Notes: a model not told the origin generated them from the letters alone. Shown: positions 51,619 to 61,060, counted from the first letter of the stretch. The stretch is DNA of 64,000 nt from Coriobacteriaceae bacterium (GCA_902362275.1 CABIWB010000010.1:1-64000), one strand, 5' to 3'. Numbers and translations are program-made.

Positions 51619-54063
51619 TTAGGCGTGGTCGCGCCAGCTGAGGACGCGCTGCTTCATGCCCTCGATGTCGAGCACGCCTTCGGCAAAGCCCTTGCGCACG
51701 AGCTCTTCGGGAACAAACTCGTCGTAGCGGTCAAAGTAAGGCACCTCGCCAGGATAGACGAGCTCGATGGGATCGAAGTCCCTCTCGGTCTCGGCGGCGA
51801 GCACCTCAAAGAACGTCTCCTCGTCGGCCTTCATCTTAAACTGCATAAAGTACGGGCGTGACGGATCGAGCCCGCGAAGGCCCAGCTCCGCGGCACATTT
51901 AATCTTGAGCATGCGCTCGAGCGCCAAAAAGGCGTAGCTGCCCAGCCAGGGGAAGAGCACCCAGGTATCGCCGCCCAGGTTAATGAGCGGCTTGGTTCCC
52001 GCCCCCGAAATCTCGGCCGTATGACGAGCCTGCGCCAAGCGGGCCCGTGCGTTACCCATAAGGTACGGATATGTCGCGTGCTCGTTGAGCGCCTTGCGCA
52101 TGCGCTCGAGCACATGTGTGTTAATGTCGCCGGGGCAGTCGCCAAAGTAGGCCGGCACCCGGCCCTTGACCTGCGTGGCAAAGACAGTGTGGCGCTTCCA
52201 GTCCACTTCCTCGACAATCCAGCAGTGTCCGGCGATGGCGATGCGCTCACCGGGCGGGGGCGGATTAACGATCGTGCCCAGCTCGGCCGATTCGCTCCGG
52301 ACGGTAAACTCCTCGTTTTCCTGGAACACGGCGTAGAACTTAAAGTTGTTGATGATGCGCTCGCCCGCGAGATCCACGATGAGCCCGCCACCTTCGGTGA
52401 CTTGGATATGGTCGATCTTAATGAGGTGACGTAGCAGCAAACGGTAATCGTCTGCCGAGACACGGTGGAAATAGCTGAGCGTGAGCACGCGCTGGGCAAG
52501 TTCGGCCGGCGTGAGCTCGCCGGTGCTGGCGAGGGTCGACATAGTCTGGTGATAGAGCAGGCTGTAGGGGAGACGATCGAGCTCGGGTGGCTCGACCCAC
52601 TTTTCCTCGCGATAGAGTTGTACGAGCGCGATACCCTGCAGGAGCTTCCAGGGAATGGTTTCGGGCATCATCGTGCGCGGCTCGGGCTCTTCTTCGCGCA
52701 TGACAAACCACATCTCGGGCGGAAGATCGCGACGGCCTGTGCGCCCCATGCGCTGCAAAAAGGAGCTGACGGTAAACGGCGCGTCAATCTGGAAGGCGCG
52801 CTCCAGGCGGCCGATATCGATACCGAGCTCCAACGTAGAGGTGGTGACGGTTGTCTGCGTCTGCTCCTCGTCGCGCATGAGCTCCTCGGCCGTCTCGCGT
52901 AGCGATGCCGAAAGATTGCCGTGATGGATGAGAAAGCGGTCGGGCTCGTGCCGGCTTTCGCAGTAGCTGCGCAGCATGGAGCACACGGCCTCTGCCTCCT
53001 CGCGCGAGTTGGCAAAGACCAGGCACTTGCGGCCGCGCGTATGCTCAAAGATATAGCCCATACCGGGGTCGGCGTTGTCGGGCGCCGTGTCGGTGGGGTT
53101 GAGAAGCGCCTGTTCGGTCGCTCGTGGGATGTCGACTTCGCCCTCGGGGGCCGAGGAAGTGTGACGGTCTTTGGGAGCGGCCTTGCCCCGCGCCTGCTCG
53201 CGACGTTGACGGCGTTCTTTCTGTGCAAGCTGTCCGCTGTGGCACATGTCTTGTCCGGACGCGGGCAGCGCCGCGGGCGCCGCCGTCTCAATACGCTCGC
53301 AAGCAAGCACCTCGGCTTCTTGTGGACCTGTGCCTACGAATCCTCGTTGCTGAGCCTGGGGGCCCGAGTTGTAGAAGTGCTCCATGGAGATGCGCCACAC
53401 GCGGCGCGGTTCCTCAAAGCGGGGGATAACGCAGTCGCGCCCCGTTCCCTGCGAGAGAAAGGCGCCCGTGCGCTCGGGGTCGCCGATGGTGGCCGAAAGG
53501 CCAATGCGGCGGGGCTGCACGCCTGCCATGCGCGAGAGGCGCTCGATAAGACAGAGCGTCTGCCCGCCGCGGTCGCCGCGCATGAGCGAATGGACTTCGT
53601 CGATAACCACATAGCGCAGGTCACAAAACATGCGCGGGATCGCCATGTGCTTATGGATCAGGAGCGCCTCGAGCGACTCGGGCGTAATCTGTAGGATGCC
53701 GCTCGGTTTTTTGATGAGTTTGGCCTTGTGTGATTGCGAGACATCGCCATGCCAGTGCCAGACGGGGATATCGGCCTCTTCGCACAGGTCGTTGAGGCGG
53801 ACGAACTGATCATTGATGAGTGCCTTGAGGGGGCCGATGTAGAGGGCGCCAACGCTCGCGGGCGGGTTCTCCCAAAACTCGGTCAGGATGGGAAAGAAGG
53901 CTGCCTCGGTTTTGCCGGAAGCCGTGGATGCCGTCAGGAGCACATTGTCCTGAGTGTTAAAGATGGCATCAGCTGCTGCAACCTGGATGGAGCGTAGACT
54001 CTCCCAATCGTGGGAGTAGATGAAGTCTTGGATAAACGGGGCGTAGCGGTCAAAGGCGTTCAC
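51619..54063 (-). CDS. Lhr-type DEAD/DEAH helicase (BrxH-like)
   Basis: An 814-residue SF2 helicase. Motif I is TASTASGKTEAA (TASGKT at 47-52), motif II VIDEVHSL (DEVH 155-158), motif III LSATIGD, then VFANSREEAEAV (IV), TSTLELGIDIG (V) and LQRMGRTGRR (VI). A charged insertion (QKERRQRREQARGK...) separates the RecA lobes. The C-terminal 350 residues match the Lhr/BrxHI layout. GTG 54063 follows AAAGGAGG. It is the third gene after the TerB-like and DUF2791 genes. BrxHI-type helicases occur with BrxD-type ATPases in BREX systems. Confidence 0.87.
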   Translation of the reverse strand: MNAFDRYAPFIQDFIYSHDWESLRSIQVAAADAIFNTQDNVLLTASTASGKTEAAFFPILTEFWENPPASVGALYIGPLKALINDQFVRLNDLCEEADIPVWHWHGDVSQSHKAKLIKKPSGILQITPESLEALLIHKHMAIPRMFCDLRYVVIDEVHSLMRGDRGGQTLCLIERLSRMAGVQPRRIGLSATIGDPERTGAFLSQGTGRDCVIPRFEEPRRVWRISMEHFYNSGPQAQQRGFVGTGPQEAEVLACERIETAAPAALPASGQDMCHSGQLAQKERRQRREQARGKAAPKDRHTSSAPEGEVDIPRATEQALLNPTDTAPDNADPGMGYIFEHTRGRKCLVFANSREEAEAVCSMLRSYCESRHEPDRFLIHHGNLSASLRETAEELMRDEEQTQTTVTTSTLELGIDIGRLERAFQIDAPFTVSSFLQRMGRTGRRDLPPEMWFVMREEEPEPRTMMPETIPWKLLQGIALVQLYREEKWVEPPELDRLPYSLLYHQTMSTLASTGELTPAELAQRVLTLSYFHRVSADDYRLLLRHLIKIDHIQVTEGGGLIVDLAGERIINNFKFYAVFQENEEFTVRSESAELGTIVNPPPPGERIAIAGHCWIVEEVDWKRHTVFATQVKGRVPAYFGDCPGDINTHVLERMRKALNEHATYPYLMGNARARLAQARHTAEISGAGTKPLINLGGDTWVLFPWLGSYAFLALERMLKIKCAAELGLRGLDPSRPYFMQFKMKADEETFFEVLAAETERDFDPIELVYPGEVPYFDRYDEFVPEELVRKGFAEGVLDIEGMKQRVLSWRDHA

Positions 54064-54135
54064 GGGGCCTCCTTTCAAAAACGAATCTCTCAACGCGGTG
54101 GGCAGTGGCTTGCTGCATTACTGCCTCGACGTTTG

Positions 54136-54180
54136 CCCAGATAAAACCTGCCAAAATAAACCTGTCCCTTTTTGGCAGGT
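54136..54180. repeat. Single copy of the 45-bp GGGACAG repeat
   Basis: Identical over 45 bases to 11033-11077. The hairpin unit is 54146-54180 (ACCTGCCAAAA and TTTTGGCAGGT arms). It is located between the ATPase stop and the helicase start, inside the operon. Confidence 0.9.
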
Positions 54181-55484
54181 TAGATGGTGAATTCGGCGAA
54201 GTTGCGGTCGCCGCCTGCGGTGCCAGCGTCGCCTGTTGCGGCTGCCGGCGCCAGCGCGTCGCCGCCGACGCTTTGCAGCAACTCGGCCACATTTGCATCG
54301 GGGTTCTGACACAGGATATCGAGCAGCTCGATAAAGTCACGAATGACCTCACGGGGCGTCAGGTGCGTATCGGCTCCCACGCGGCCAAACTCAATCTTGA
54401 GAAAGTTCACCAAGTCGTTCTCGGTAAGCGTGGGCGTCCAGCCAAAGTAGCCGGCATGGATCTGCATGAGCTTTTCGATGAGCACCAGCAGCTCCTCGTA
54501 GGTGAGCGGCTGCAGGCGGATGATGGGCGCGAGCATGTCTTTGAGATCATCTCGCGCAAAGCGACCCTGAGCGAGTCGGCTGCGCAGAGCTTCGTAGGAG
54601 AACACGCCGCGGCGGCGGTCTTCGATGGAGGTTGGCGTGCCGCCCATGATCATGCCCAGGTACTGCGCCTTGCCCTGGAGCGTGTCGTTGTACATAATCA
54701 GGATCTTCTCGTAGTTGTATTGGCGCGTGATGGCGTTGGGAATCTTATACAGATTCACGAGTTCGTCGATGAGCACCAGCATGCCCTTGTAGCCGCTGCA
54801 GACCAAAAAGCGCGCAATGAGCTTAACGTAGTCGTACCAGTCGTCATCGCTGATGATGGTCGAGGAGCCCAGCTCGGCGCGTGCCTCGCTCTTGGTGCGG
54901 TATTCGCCGCGAATCCATTTGGTCACGCGGCTCATGGCCTCTTCGTCGCCCCCGGATGCGGCCATGCGATAGCGGCGGAGCATGCGGGTGAAGTCGAAGC
55001 CGTGGACCATCTCCTCGAGCGGGGCCAGTTGGGCATTGACGACCGACTCGTCGACGTCGGCACACGAGGCGACCCAGCGATCCAGAATAAGGTTGAGCGC
55101 ACCGCCCTCGGGGCGCGTCTTGGTCGATATATTGCGGATGAGCTCGCGGTAGGTGGCAAGGCCCTGTCCCTGACCGCCCTGCAGGCGGCGCTCGGGCGAC
55201 AGGTCGGCATCAGCGACGACGAATCCCTCGCCCATGGCGTGCGTGCGGATAGTCTGGAGCAAAAAGCTCTTGCCGGCGCCGTAACGACCGACCAGAAAGC
55301 GGAAGCTTGCGCCACCGTCGGCGATGAGACTCAGATCGGTGAGCAGGGCGCGGATCTCGACCTCGCGCCCTACGGTGATGTAAGGAAGGCCGATGCGCGG
55401 GACCACGCCGCCCTTGAGCGAGTTGAGAATGACGGCAGCGACGCGCTTGGGCACGCGAGGTGCTGCGGATGCGGTATCACTCAT
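54180..55484 (-). CDS. DUF2791 / BrxD-like P-loop ATPase
   Basis: A 434-residue ATPase. Walker A GRYGAGKS is at 66-73 and Walker B LVLIDEL at 236-242, with the later RLQPLTYEELLVLIEKL and IEFGRVGADTHLTPREVIRDFIE. This is the family named BrxD in type 2 BREX loci. Its ATG lies inside the end of the TerB-like gene (ATGAGTGA overlap), so the two are coupled. The Ala/Gly-rich end runs into the 45-bp repeat. A nucleic-acid loading or sensing role is inferred from the neighbours. Confidence 0.85.
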   Translation of the reverse strand: MSDTASAAPRVPKRVAAVILNSLKGGVVPRIGLPYITVGREVEIRALLTDLSLIADGGASFRFLVGRYGAGKSFLLQTIRTHAMGEGFVVADADLSPERRLQGGQGQGLATYRELIRNISTKTRPEGGALNLILDRWVASCADVDESVVNAQLAPLEEMVHGFDFTRMLRRYRMAASGGDEEAMSRVTKWIRGEYRTKSEARAELGSSTIISDDDWYDYVKLIARFLVCSGYKGMLVLIDELVNLYKIPNAITRQYNYEKILIMYNDTLQGKAQYLGMIMGGTPTSIEDRRRGVFSYEALRSRLAQGRFARDDLKDMLAPIIRLQPLTYEELLVLIEKLMQIHAGYFGWTPTLTENDLVNFLKIEFGRVGADTHLTPREVIRDFIELLDILCQNPDANVAELLQSVGGDALAPAAATGDAGTAGGDRNFAEFTI

Positions 55485-57237
55485 GGTCTAGGTATCCTCT
55501 CACGTCTGCTTCGTAGTCCTCGATAATCTGCGGCCCTGCCGCGCTAAATTCAATTAAGGTGTCGCCCACCAGGTCAAAGAGCGCCTCGTTGATGGTATCG
55601 ACGAGCATGTCCTCGCTCTGCTCCGATTGCACTACCGCCGATTCCGCCTGTACTGCGTTGTGCTCGAGCAGCGCGCGGAGATAGGCGTCTGCGGCGGGCG
55701 CGAGTTCGTTCGTGGCGTCAGCGGGCGCAGCAGCTGCGAACGCGGGCGTCGGCGCGAGAAGCGGTGCCACGACACCAAACTGTTCGGTGGATATGGTCGG
55801 CTCGTCGGACTCGTCCTGCCCTGCAGCCGCCGCGACCGCCTCGACCGTCGCGTCGGCTGCAGGCTCGGCTTCCGGTTGCCCTGAGTCCGCTGCCTCGGCT
55901 TCTGCGGACGCGCCGCCCTCGCGTTCCTCGTCGATCAAAAGCGCTTCGCGCGTTTGAGCAGCGGCGCTCCGAATGTGCCCCAGCTGGCTCAAATCGATAT
56001 CGATCTTGACGGGCTGGTGTGCGGCGTCCCACGAAAGCCATGCCACAATCTCGTCATCGATAATCTTGGCCAGATATTTGGGGACCTTTTCTTCCTTAAG
56101 GGGATGGGCGGGGTCCAGCGCCAGGCGCAGGCGTTGGTCGCAGGCGCGCATCATTTCACCGAGCTTGCTGCTCTTTTGCCTACTGCCATGGATACGCATG
56201 CATTCCCAAAAGCCGTTTTGGCAACGGTAGATATGGATAGGATCCAGGTGGTATTTGCAGTCCTCGTGGCGCTCGGGCGCAAAGAATACGGCCGAGGCAA
56301 ACATGGTGTAGGGCATGGCCGTCTCCTCCCCAAATAAACTCGCCACGATGCCGGTCTTTCGGTGCGTGTCATAGTAGCGCGCCATGCGGACATACACGGC
56401 GCATGCCACGTGGCGCAGATCGCGGTGGTGGCTGCGGTCGAGCCGCGAGTTACTTAGGTTGTACGTGGAGAGGGCGTTGATGGCGGCCATGAGTCGCTCC
56501 TCGCGCACCTCATCGGGCGGAAGGGGGAGCGTGGGCTCAGAGGTTTTGCGACGTGTAGGGGTCTGGCCGGACGGCGCCGGTGCTGGTACAAGGTCTCGTG
56601 CCGCGCGCCTCAGCTCGATAAGGGCGTTATCGAACATGACGGTTTTAGAATCACGAAGCAGCTTGGGGTCAAGCCCGTGGAACACGGCGTAGTCCTGCAA
56701 CCACACGCGTGCAAACCGGTCGATGCCGGGCTCGAAGGCGCGGTAGGCATCCCAAAAGGCCTTGATCTTATTAAAACCATCGAGCGGGTCATCTACGCCA
56801 ATGCCGCAAATCAGCTCATAGAGATACAGAAAGGCAAAGGACGTAGACGTTTCCTCGACGGTTCCGCGGCGCACTTGGGCACGCCAGGTAAAGTAGCCGC
56901 GCAGCTGCCGGTCGCTCATGGCGTTGTAGGTGGGAAAGTACGACTTAAAGGTGCCGTTGTAGGGGCAGTCGTCCTCAAAATCGGCCATCAGCAAGCCTTG
57001 GCGGTAGAAAAGCTCGGCCTCCGATAGCCAGCGGCCCGCGCCGCCCTTGGGGTCTTCTTGCCAACGCGATATCTCACGCATTTTGCGGTACTGGTCGGGG
57101 AGGAAGTTCTGCATCTGTCGGCCGGTCTTGAGAATCGGCTCGTCTGCGTAGATTTCGTTTGAGAAACGGGCGGACTGATGGGTTCGGGCCTCGGCCATAA
57201 TGCGCTCGATGAGCATCTTGATGTCCTGGTCGGTCAC
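55477..57237 (-). CDS. TerB_N-domain protein
   Basis: A 586-residue protein starting at GTG 57237 behind GAGGAGGAG. The TerB_N domain begins with KTGRQMQNFLPDQYRKMREISRW and continues with MSDRQLRGYFTWRAQVRRG, TSTSFAFLYLYELICGIG and DGFNKIKAFWDAY. A middle His/Arg-rich part and an acidic Ala/Glu stretch follow; the C-terminal region (SEDMLVDTINEALFDLVGDTLIEF) fits TerB_C. TerB_N/TerB_C proteins with ATPases and helicases have been proposed as stress or defence complexes. It is first in the operon with the DUF2791 ATPase and the Lhr-type helicase. Confidence 0.85.
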   Translation of the reverse strand: MTDQDIKMLIERIMAEARTHQSARFSNEIYADEPILKTGRQMQNFLPDQYRKMREISRWQEDPKGGAGRWLSEAELFYRQGLLMADFEDDCPYNGTFKSYFPTYNAMSDRQLRGYFTWRAQVRRGTVEETSTSFAFLYLYELICGIGVDDPLDGFNKIKAFWDAYRAFEPGIDRFARVWLQDYAVFHGLDPKLLRDSKTVMFDNALIELRRAARDLVPAPAPSGQTPTRRKTSEPTLPLPPDEVREERLMAAINALSTYNLSNSRLDRSHHRDLRHVACAVYVRMARYYDTHRKTGIVASLFGEETAMPYTMFASAVFFAPERHEDCKYHLDPIHIYRCQNGFWECMRIHGSRQKSSKLGEMMRACDQRLRLALDPAHPLKEEKVPKYLAKIIDDEIVAWLSWDAAHQPVKIDIDLSQLGHIRSAAAQTREALLIDEEREGGASAEAEAADSGQPEAEPAADATVEAVAAAAGQDESDEPTISTEQFGVVAPLLAPTPAFAAAAPADATNELAPAADAYLRALLEHNAVQAESAVVQSEQSEDMLVDTINEALFDLVGDTLIEFSAAGPQIIEDYEADVRGYLDHE

Positions 57238-57324
57238 CGCTCCTCCTCTCGAACGCAGCTACGGTGACCTCATATCATAGCACAGCATCAAACAGATGTT
57301 CGAGATACCGCTGCGTTGATAGAT

Positions 57325-58029
57325 TTAGAACAGGAGGGCGTAGATGACGGAGGGGAGCATATTGGCCGTGCGGAAGGTCTGAGGACGGATGAGGTTGACG
57401 CCGACGCAGAAGATGAGCATGGAGCCAACGAGCGAAAGGCTGTTGAGGGCTGTTGTGGTCATGATGGGGGAGAGCGCGCCGGCAAACAACGTGATCGTCC
57501 CCTGGAACACGGCTACGGGCAGGGCCGAGAAGATGCAGCCGCGTCCGAGCGACGCCGTCATGGTGCAGACGATGATGCAGTCTAGCGCTCCCTTGAGGGC
57601 GAGCGTGGACCAGTCGCCGAGCAGGCCGTCTTGGATTGATCCCACGATAGCCATGGCACCGATACACACGGTGAGTGAAGTCGAGACAAAAGCGTTGGTG
57701 AACTCGTTATCGCCCTCACTGCCAGTCTTGCGCTTGAGCCATTCGCCAAGGTTCTCGATGGCGGCTTCCAAGTTGACGGCCTCGCCGATGAGCGAGCCAA
57801 GGGCGAACGAGACAATGAGCATGGTGGTACCGGTGGTCGCCAGCGCCTCCCCATCGATAAGGAGCATCTTTTGCATGGTGCCGCCAAGGCCGATAAACAG
57901 GACGCACAGCCCCGATGCTTTCATGAGCGTGTCTTGGATGCGCGGTGTAATGAAGCGGCCGCCCGCTAATCCCAAAAGACCGCCCGCAACTAAAAGCACA
58001 ACGTTGATGATTGTCCCCAAGCCCGGCAT
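57325..58029 (-). CDS. DUF554 membrane protein
   Basis: A 234-residue membrane protein of the DUF554/YdfK family, with about six hydrophobic helices: NVVLLVAGGLLGLAGGRFI, ASGLCVLFIGLGGTMQ, MLIVSFALGSLIGEAVN, VCIGAMAIVGSIQDGLLGD and a GSMLIFCVGVNLI segment. AGGAGGG precedes ATG 58029. The function is unknown; a small-molecule transporter is usually assumed. It lies 87 bases upstream of the TerB-like gene in the same direction. Confidence 0.87.
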   Translation of the reverse strand: MPGLGTIINVVLLVAGGLLGLAGGRFITPRIQDTLMKASGLCVLFIGLGGTMQKMLLIDGEALATTGTTMLIVSFALGSLIGEAVNLEAAIENLGEWLKRKTGSEGDNEFTNAFVSTSLTVCIGAMAIVGSIQDGLLGDWSTLALKGALDCIIVCTMTASLGRGCIFSALPVAVFQGTITLFAGALSPIMTTTALNSLSLVGSMLIFCVGVNLIRPQTFRTANMLPSVIYALLF

Positions 58030-58147
58030 GAGCCCTCCTGTATTGATGCCAACGTGGCAATCGTAGCAGAACGAAATGCGAGGCACATCGCGACTCATCT
58101 AATACGTTATATAAGTGGTGTTAGGAATGATGCGCAGCATTTAAGCC

Positions 58148-59578
58148 TCAGGTGGTTGTCGGGACATAGGGATAGTAGTCAAAGCGCAGTGTCATAAGCC
58201 GCTGTGGGGATTCAATAGCCGCGGCGATGATATTGGCATCGCGGGCACGATCAAACCCTTCGAGTTCGATCTGATACGAGACGTCTTGCATAATGTCCAG
58301 ACGTCGCCAGGCTAGGAGTGTGTCACCATCGAATTCCAAGGTCTTGCCTCCGTCTGGAGCAACGGCGTATAGACGCAGCTTGGCGGTGGTTGCAGGGTCG
58401 ACAACCGTGACCTTTTTAATTTCGTTTCGAGTATTCTTGGCGCCCAACAAGGTGAGCAGTGTTGGGGCCACGACCTCGCCCGATGGCAAAAAGACGACTT
58501 CGATGGATTCAGGAAATGCGATGATGGCCGACTTGCGGACGGGCTGATTGGCGGCGGCAACTTCGATGTTCGCAGCGTCGATGACCTCTGTGTGGTCGAG
58601 CGCGGCAAGCACGCAGCAGTTACCTTCATCGATCTCTTGAGGATCAGCAAGCCCCAGACTGTCTGCGAGCTCGGGATCGTTTGGATCGGTAGCGAGCTCA
58701 TTCGGTGCTTCGAAAGAAGCTGGGATGCTGTTTGTCGGCGACGGTGTGTCGCCCGCACCTGCTTCTTTGTCCGCGCTCTCTTCTTGTATGGTTGCGTTGA
58801 TGGGTTCGTCGTTTGAGGGGAGCGTCTTGGCGTCAAGCGCGGAGGGAAGAATTCCGATGGCTCCGGATCCGTTCCACTCCATTTCGAGAAGCGCCGGGTC
58901 GGCAAGAATGCGTTGCCTGCTTTGCGCGTGGGCATCGATTTCAATAGGGCCTGTCTCTATCCCTCGTGTAAGGCTGAGTGATCCGGCTGGCTTCTCGAAA
59001 TGAGCGTCTGTGTCTTTGGCGCTGACGGCGTAGAACAGCAGGGACGCTTCTCCCGCCGCGATGGCATCGGTGCCGGCTTTGGTCAGCCGCAACGATGCCG
59101 TGAATGAGAGGGTGGGCTGCGTTTCGTCTGCATTCGCGGCGGCGCAGCCCAGACATATACCGCCTCCTTTCTCAAAAAACGTGCCGTCGAAGGCGACCTT
59201 CGCTCCGTTCGCCGAGTCATCGACCGAAGCGATGTCGATGCGCAGCTCTAAATTGCATGGATCGCCATCTGCATCGAGCATAACCGAGCGCCACGTGCAG
59301 ACGGCGCACCCCGCCTGGGAGCCGTTTGCCTTGTTCGAACGATTGATATCCACGACTATCGAGCCGTCCGTATTACGACGAAGGCATCCCGAGGTTGAGA
59401 TCGCGGCCTGTGTGATCGAAAAACGCTTGCACGCAATGGCGCTCGACGGATTTGGTGCGGAACTTAGGGCTGCTGGTAAGGAGTCTGCCATGACGGGAGT
59501 CGCCCAAGCGGCGACAGGCGTTCCGGTTGCGAGCGCGCCGCAGAGTGCGACGACGGGCAAAAGGTTCTTCGATGCCAT
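58148..59578 (-). CDS. Large secreted protein of unknown family
   Basis: A 476-residue protein with a signal peptide (MASKNLLPVVALCGALATGTPVAAWA). The mature part has paired Cys (ITQAAISTSGC, CAVC, CLGC), a beta-rich middle and an acidic, Pro/Ser-rich linker (ATIQEESADKEAGAGDTPSPTNS). The final third is again beta-rich. No transmembrane end or sorting signal is seen. It is the last gene of a surface operon with the LAQTG protein. I do not recognise the family. Confidence 0.75.
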   Translation of the reverse strand: MASKNLLPVVALCGALATGTPVAAWATPVMADSLPAALSSAPNPSSAIACKRFSITQAAISTSGCLRRNTDGSIVVDINRSNKANGSQAGCAVCTWRSVMLDADGDPCNLELRIDIASVDDSANGAKVAFDGTFFEKGGGICLGCAAANADETQPTLSFTASLRLTKAGTDAIAAGEASLLFYAVSAKDTDAHFEKPAGSLSLTRGIETGPIEIDAHAQSRQRILADPALLEMEWNGSGAIGILPSALDAKTLPSNDEPINATIQEESADKEAGAGDTPSPTNSIPASFEAPNELATDPNDPELADSLGLADPQEIDEGNCCVLAALDHTEVIDAANIEVAAANQPVRKSAIIAFPESIEVVFLPSGEVVAPTLLTLLGAKNTRNEIKKVTVVDPATTAKLRLYAVAPDGGKTLEFDGDTLLAWRRLDIMQDVSYQIELEGFDRARDANIIAAAIESPQRLMTLRFDYYPYVPTTT

Positions 59579-59596
59579 GGGGTCTCCTTAGCTAAT

Positions 59597-59878
59597 TTAG
59601 TGCGGCCTGTCCATGTTTTGTTTCTGGCTGCGTTTGATGTGCAGACCGAGGCCGGCGGTTCCTGCGCCTGCTGCTGTGGCGCCTGCTGCCAAGAGCCATC
59701 GTCTGTCGCCTGTCTGCGCCAACGGTTCCTCGCGGTCGCCGCGGTCGAGCTCCGAGAGGTCGACCATCACTTGCGTGGCGGCCTGCGCCTGTTCTTGCTG
59801 GGCAAAGGCCATGGCTGGCCCAAACGCTAGGATGCTGACGGCAGCGGCCAAGGCGACGGCCTTATGCCGTGTGCGCAC
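59597..59878 (-). CDS. Small LAQTG-anchored surface protein
   Basis: GTG 59878 gives RTRHKAVALAAAVSILAFGPAMAFA, a clean signal peptide, then a short acidic stalk (VDLSELDRGDREEP) and LAQTGD, a hydrophobic helix and KRSQK at the end. This is a class A/E-type sorting signal variant. Only about 40 residues lie outside. The start overlaps the end of the upstream gene by 17 bases; TTG 59908 is an alternative. The sortase is not in the window. Confidence 0.72.
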   Translation of the reverse strand: MRTRHKAVALAAAVSILAFGPAMAFAQQEQAQAATQVMVDLSELDRGDREEPLAQTGDRRWLLAAGATAAGAGTAGLGLHIKRSQKQNMDRPH

Positions 59879-60461
59879 CGGGCTCGACCGTCCAGGTGAT
59901 CGTCGCAACCTGATCGCCTTCGCCGGTTACGCGGAAGATGTCGCGCGTGACGCGGGCGACGTTTCCGCTTGTCTTGAGCTTGATTTTGTCCGTGCCGCCG
60001 GCAATGCCCTGGTAGCCCATGTCGAAGGCTGCATTCTTGGAAAGATCGAGGCCCGTCCCCTGCATTGCGGCGCTGGCGTTCTGGAGCGCGCCGTCGGGGC
60101 CGACCTTAAAGTCGATGGAGTTCTGCGCGGTTCCGGCCTTGGCGTCGGCGGCAATGGTCCAGGTGTTCACGGCGTCGATCTTCATGTTGGTGACATGGAT
60201 GCCGTAGGCCGAATGATTGTCGATGGTGGTCGTGTCTTCTGAGGGGCCCTGAAGCGTGCCGTCGGCCTTGGCGACGAAGGGAATAACCGTCGGAACTTTG
60301 AACTCAACGTTGTTGATCTCGGTCCTGACCATTACCTTCGTGGTTCCAACGCGCCCGGCTGCCATAGCTGGCGTCGGGGCGGCGCCCATTGCGAGCGCGA
60401 GTGCGAGCCCTGTGCCCACGACGAGCGCTCTGACTCCGTTCATGTTCCTGGTGATGTCCAT
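59862..60461 (-). CDS. Secreted beta-rich protein
   Basis: A 199-residue protein with a signal peptide (GVRALVVGTGLALALAMGAAPTPAMA) and a mature domain with KVMVRTEINNVEFKVPTVIPFVAKADGT, IDNHSAYGIHVTNMKI and ATITWTVEPG. The layout (repeating beta strands, a final TWTV) recalls WxL-type surface domains, but no clear WxL motif is present. AAAGGA precedes ATG 60461. It is in an operon with the LAQTG protein. The assignment is tentative. Confidence 0.72.
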   Translation of the reverse strand: MDITRNMNGVRALVVGTGLALALAMGAAPTPAMAAGRVGTTKVMVRTEINNVEFKVPTVIPFVAKADGTLQGPSEDTTTIDNHSAYGIHVTNMKIDAVNTWTIAADAKAGTAQNSIDFKVGPDGALQNASAAMQGTGLDLSKNAAFDMGYQGIAGGTDKIKLKTSGNVARVTRDIFRVTGEGDQVATITWTVEPGAHTA

Positions 60462-60550
60462 GGTCGTTCCTTTCTATTCGCCGCGGGCCGTCCCCGCGAT
60501 GATTGGACGAATGCTGGTGAACTGCATGCGGTGTCGCGTCGGCCAGAAGG

Positions 60551-61060
60551 CTAGTTCTCGGCTTGCTCAACCCGTACCTTGACACGTGTCGGATTGCCGT
60601 GGCTGTCGAGGGTCTTGGCATCGAGTGCCTGGATCTCGATGTGCGCCTCGCCTTCTTTGATGTCGCCGGCGGGGCACGTCTCGATTGTCTTGCCGGTCTC
60701 GACCACACCGGATTCGTACATGGTCTCGTCGTTTTGGATGACGCGGAATCGCTGGGGAAATTTATTGTCTTGGACGTTTTGCACGTTGACGCGCAGCTTG
60801 CCGTCCTCCTGCAGCTGAGCGACCGGCGCGACCGAAATCGTCATCATGTTGTCGCGGACGATGGCGTCGAGCTCATCTTGGATTTCCTGACGCGTTTTGC
60901 CCTCGGCCGTCGTGACCGAAGCGCCCGCCTCGGGTACGGGCTGCGACTGCCAAGCGTATAGTCCTACGGCGGCAAGGGCGCAGACGATGGCCAAGCAGGC
61001 AACGATGAGCTTCTTGCGACGACCCAGGTCTGCAAAGCGGGGCGGCTTCTTTGCGCTCAT
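60551..61060 (-). CDS. Membrane-anchored extracytoplasmic protein
   Basis: A 169-residue protein. A basic start (SAKKPPRFADLGRRKK) and one helix (LIVACLAIVCALAAVGLYAW) place the rest outside. The outer domain is beta-rich (RFRVIQNDETMYESGVVETGKTIETCPAGDI, AHIEIQALDAKTLD). Its ATG overlaps the stop of the next gene upstream. It probably assembles or anchors the secreted partners. The family is unknown. Confidence 0.72.
   Translation of the reverse strand: MSAKKPPRFADLGRRKKLIVACLAIVCALAAVGLYAWQSQPVPEAGASVTTAEGKTRQEIQDELDAIVRDNMMTISVAPVAQLQEDGKLRVNVQNVQDNKFPQRFRVIQNDETMYESGVVETGKTIETCPAGDIKEGEAHIEIQALDAKTLDSHGNPTRVKVRVEQAEN

Noticed and set aside
54105..55526. 473-codon plus-strand frame opposite the BrxD-like ATPase
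   Set aside because: Shadow of the ATPase gene, whose Walker motifs and overlap with TerB are convincing.
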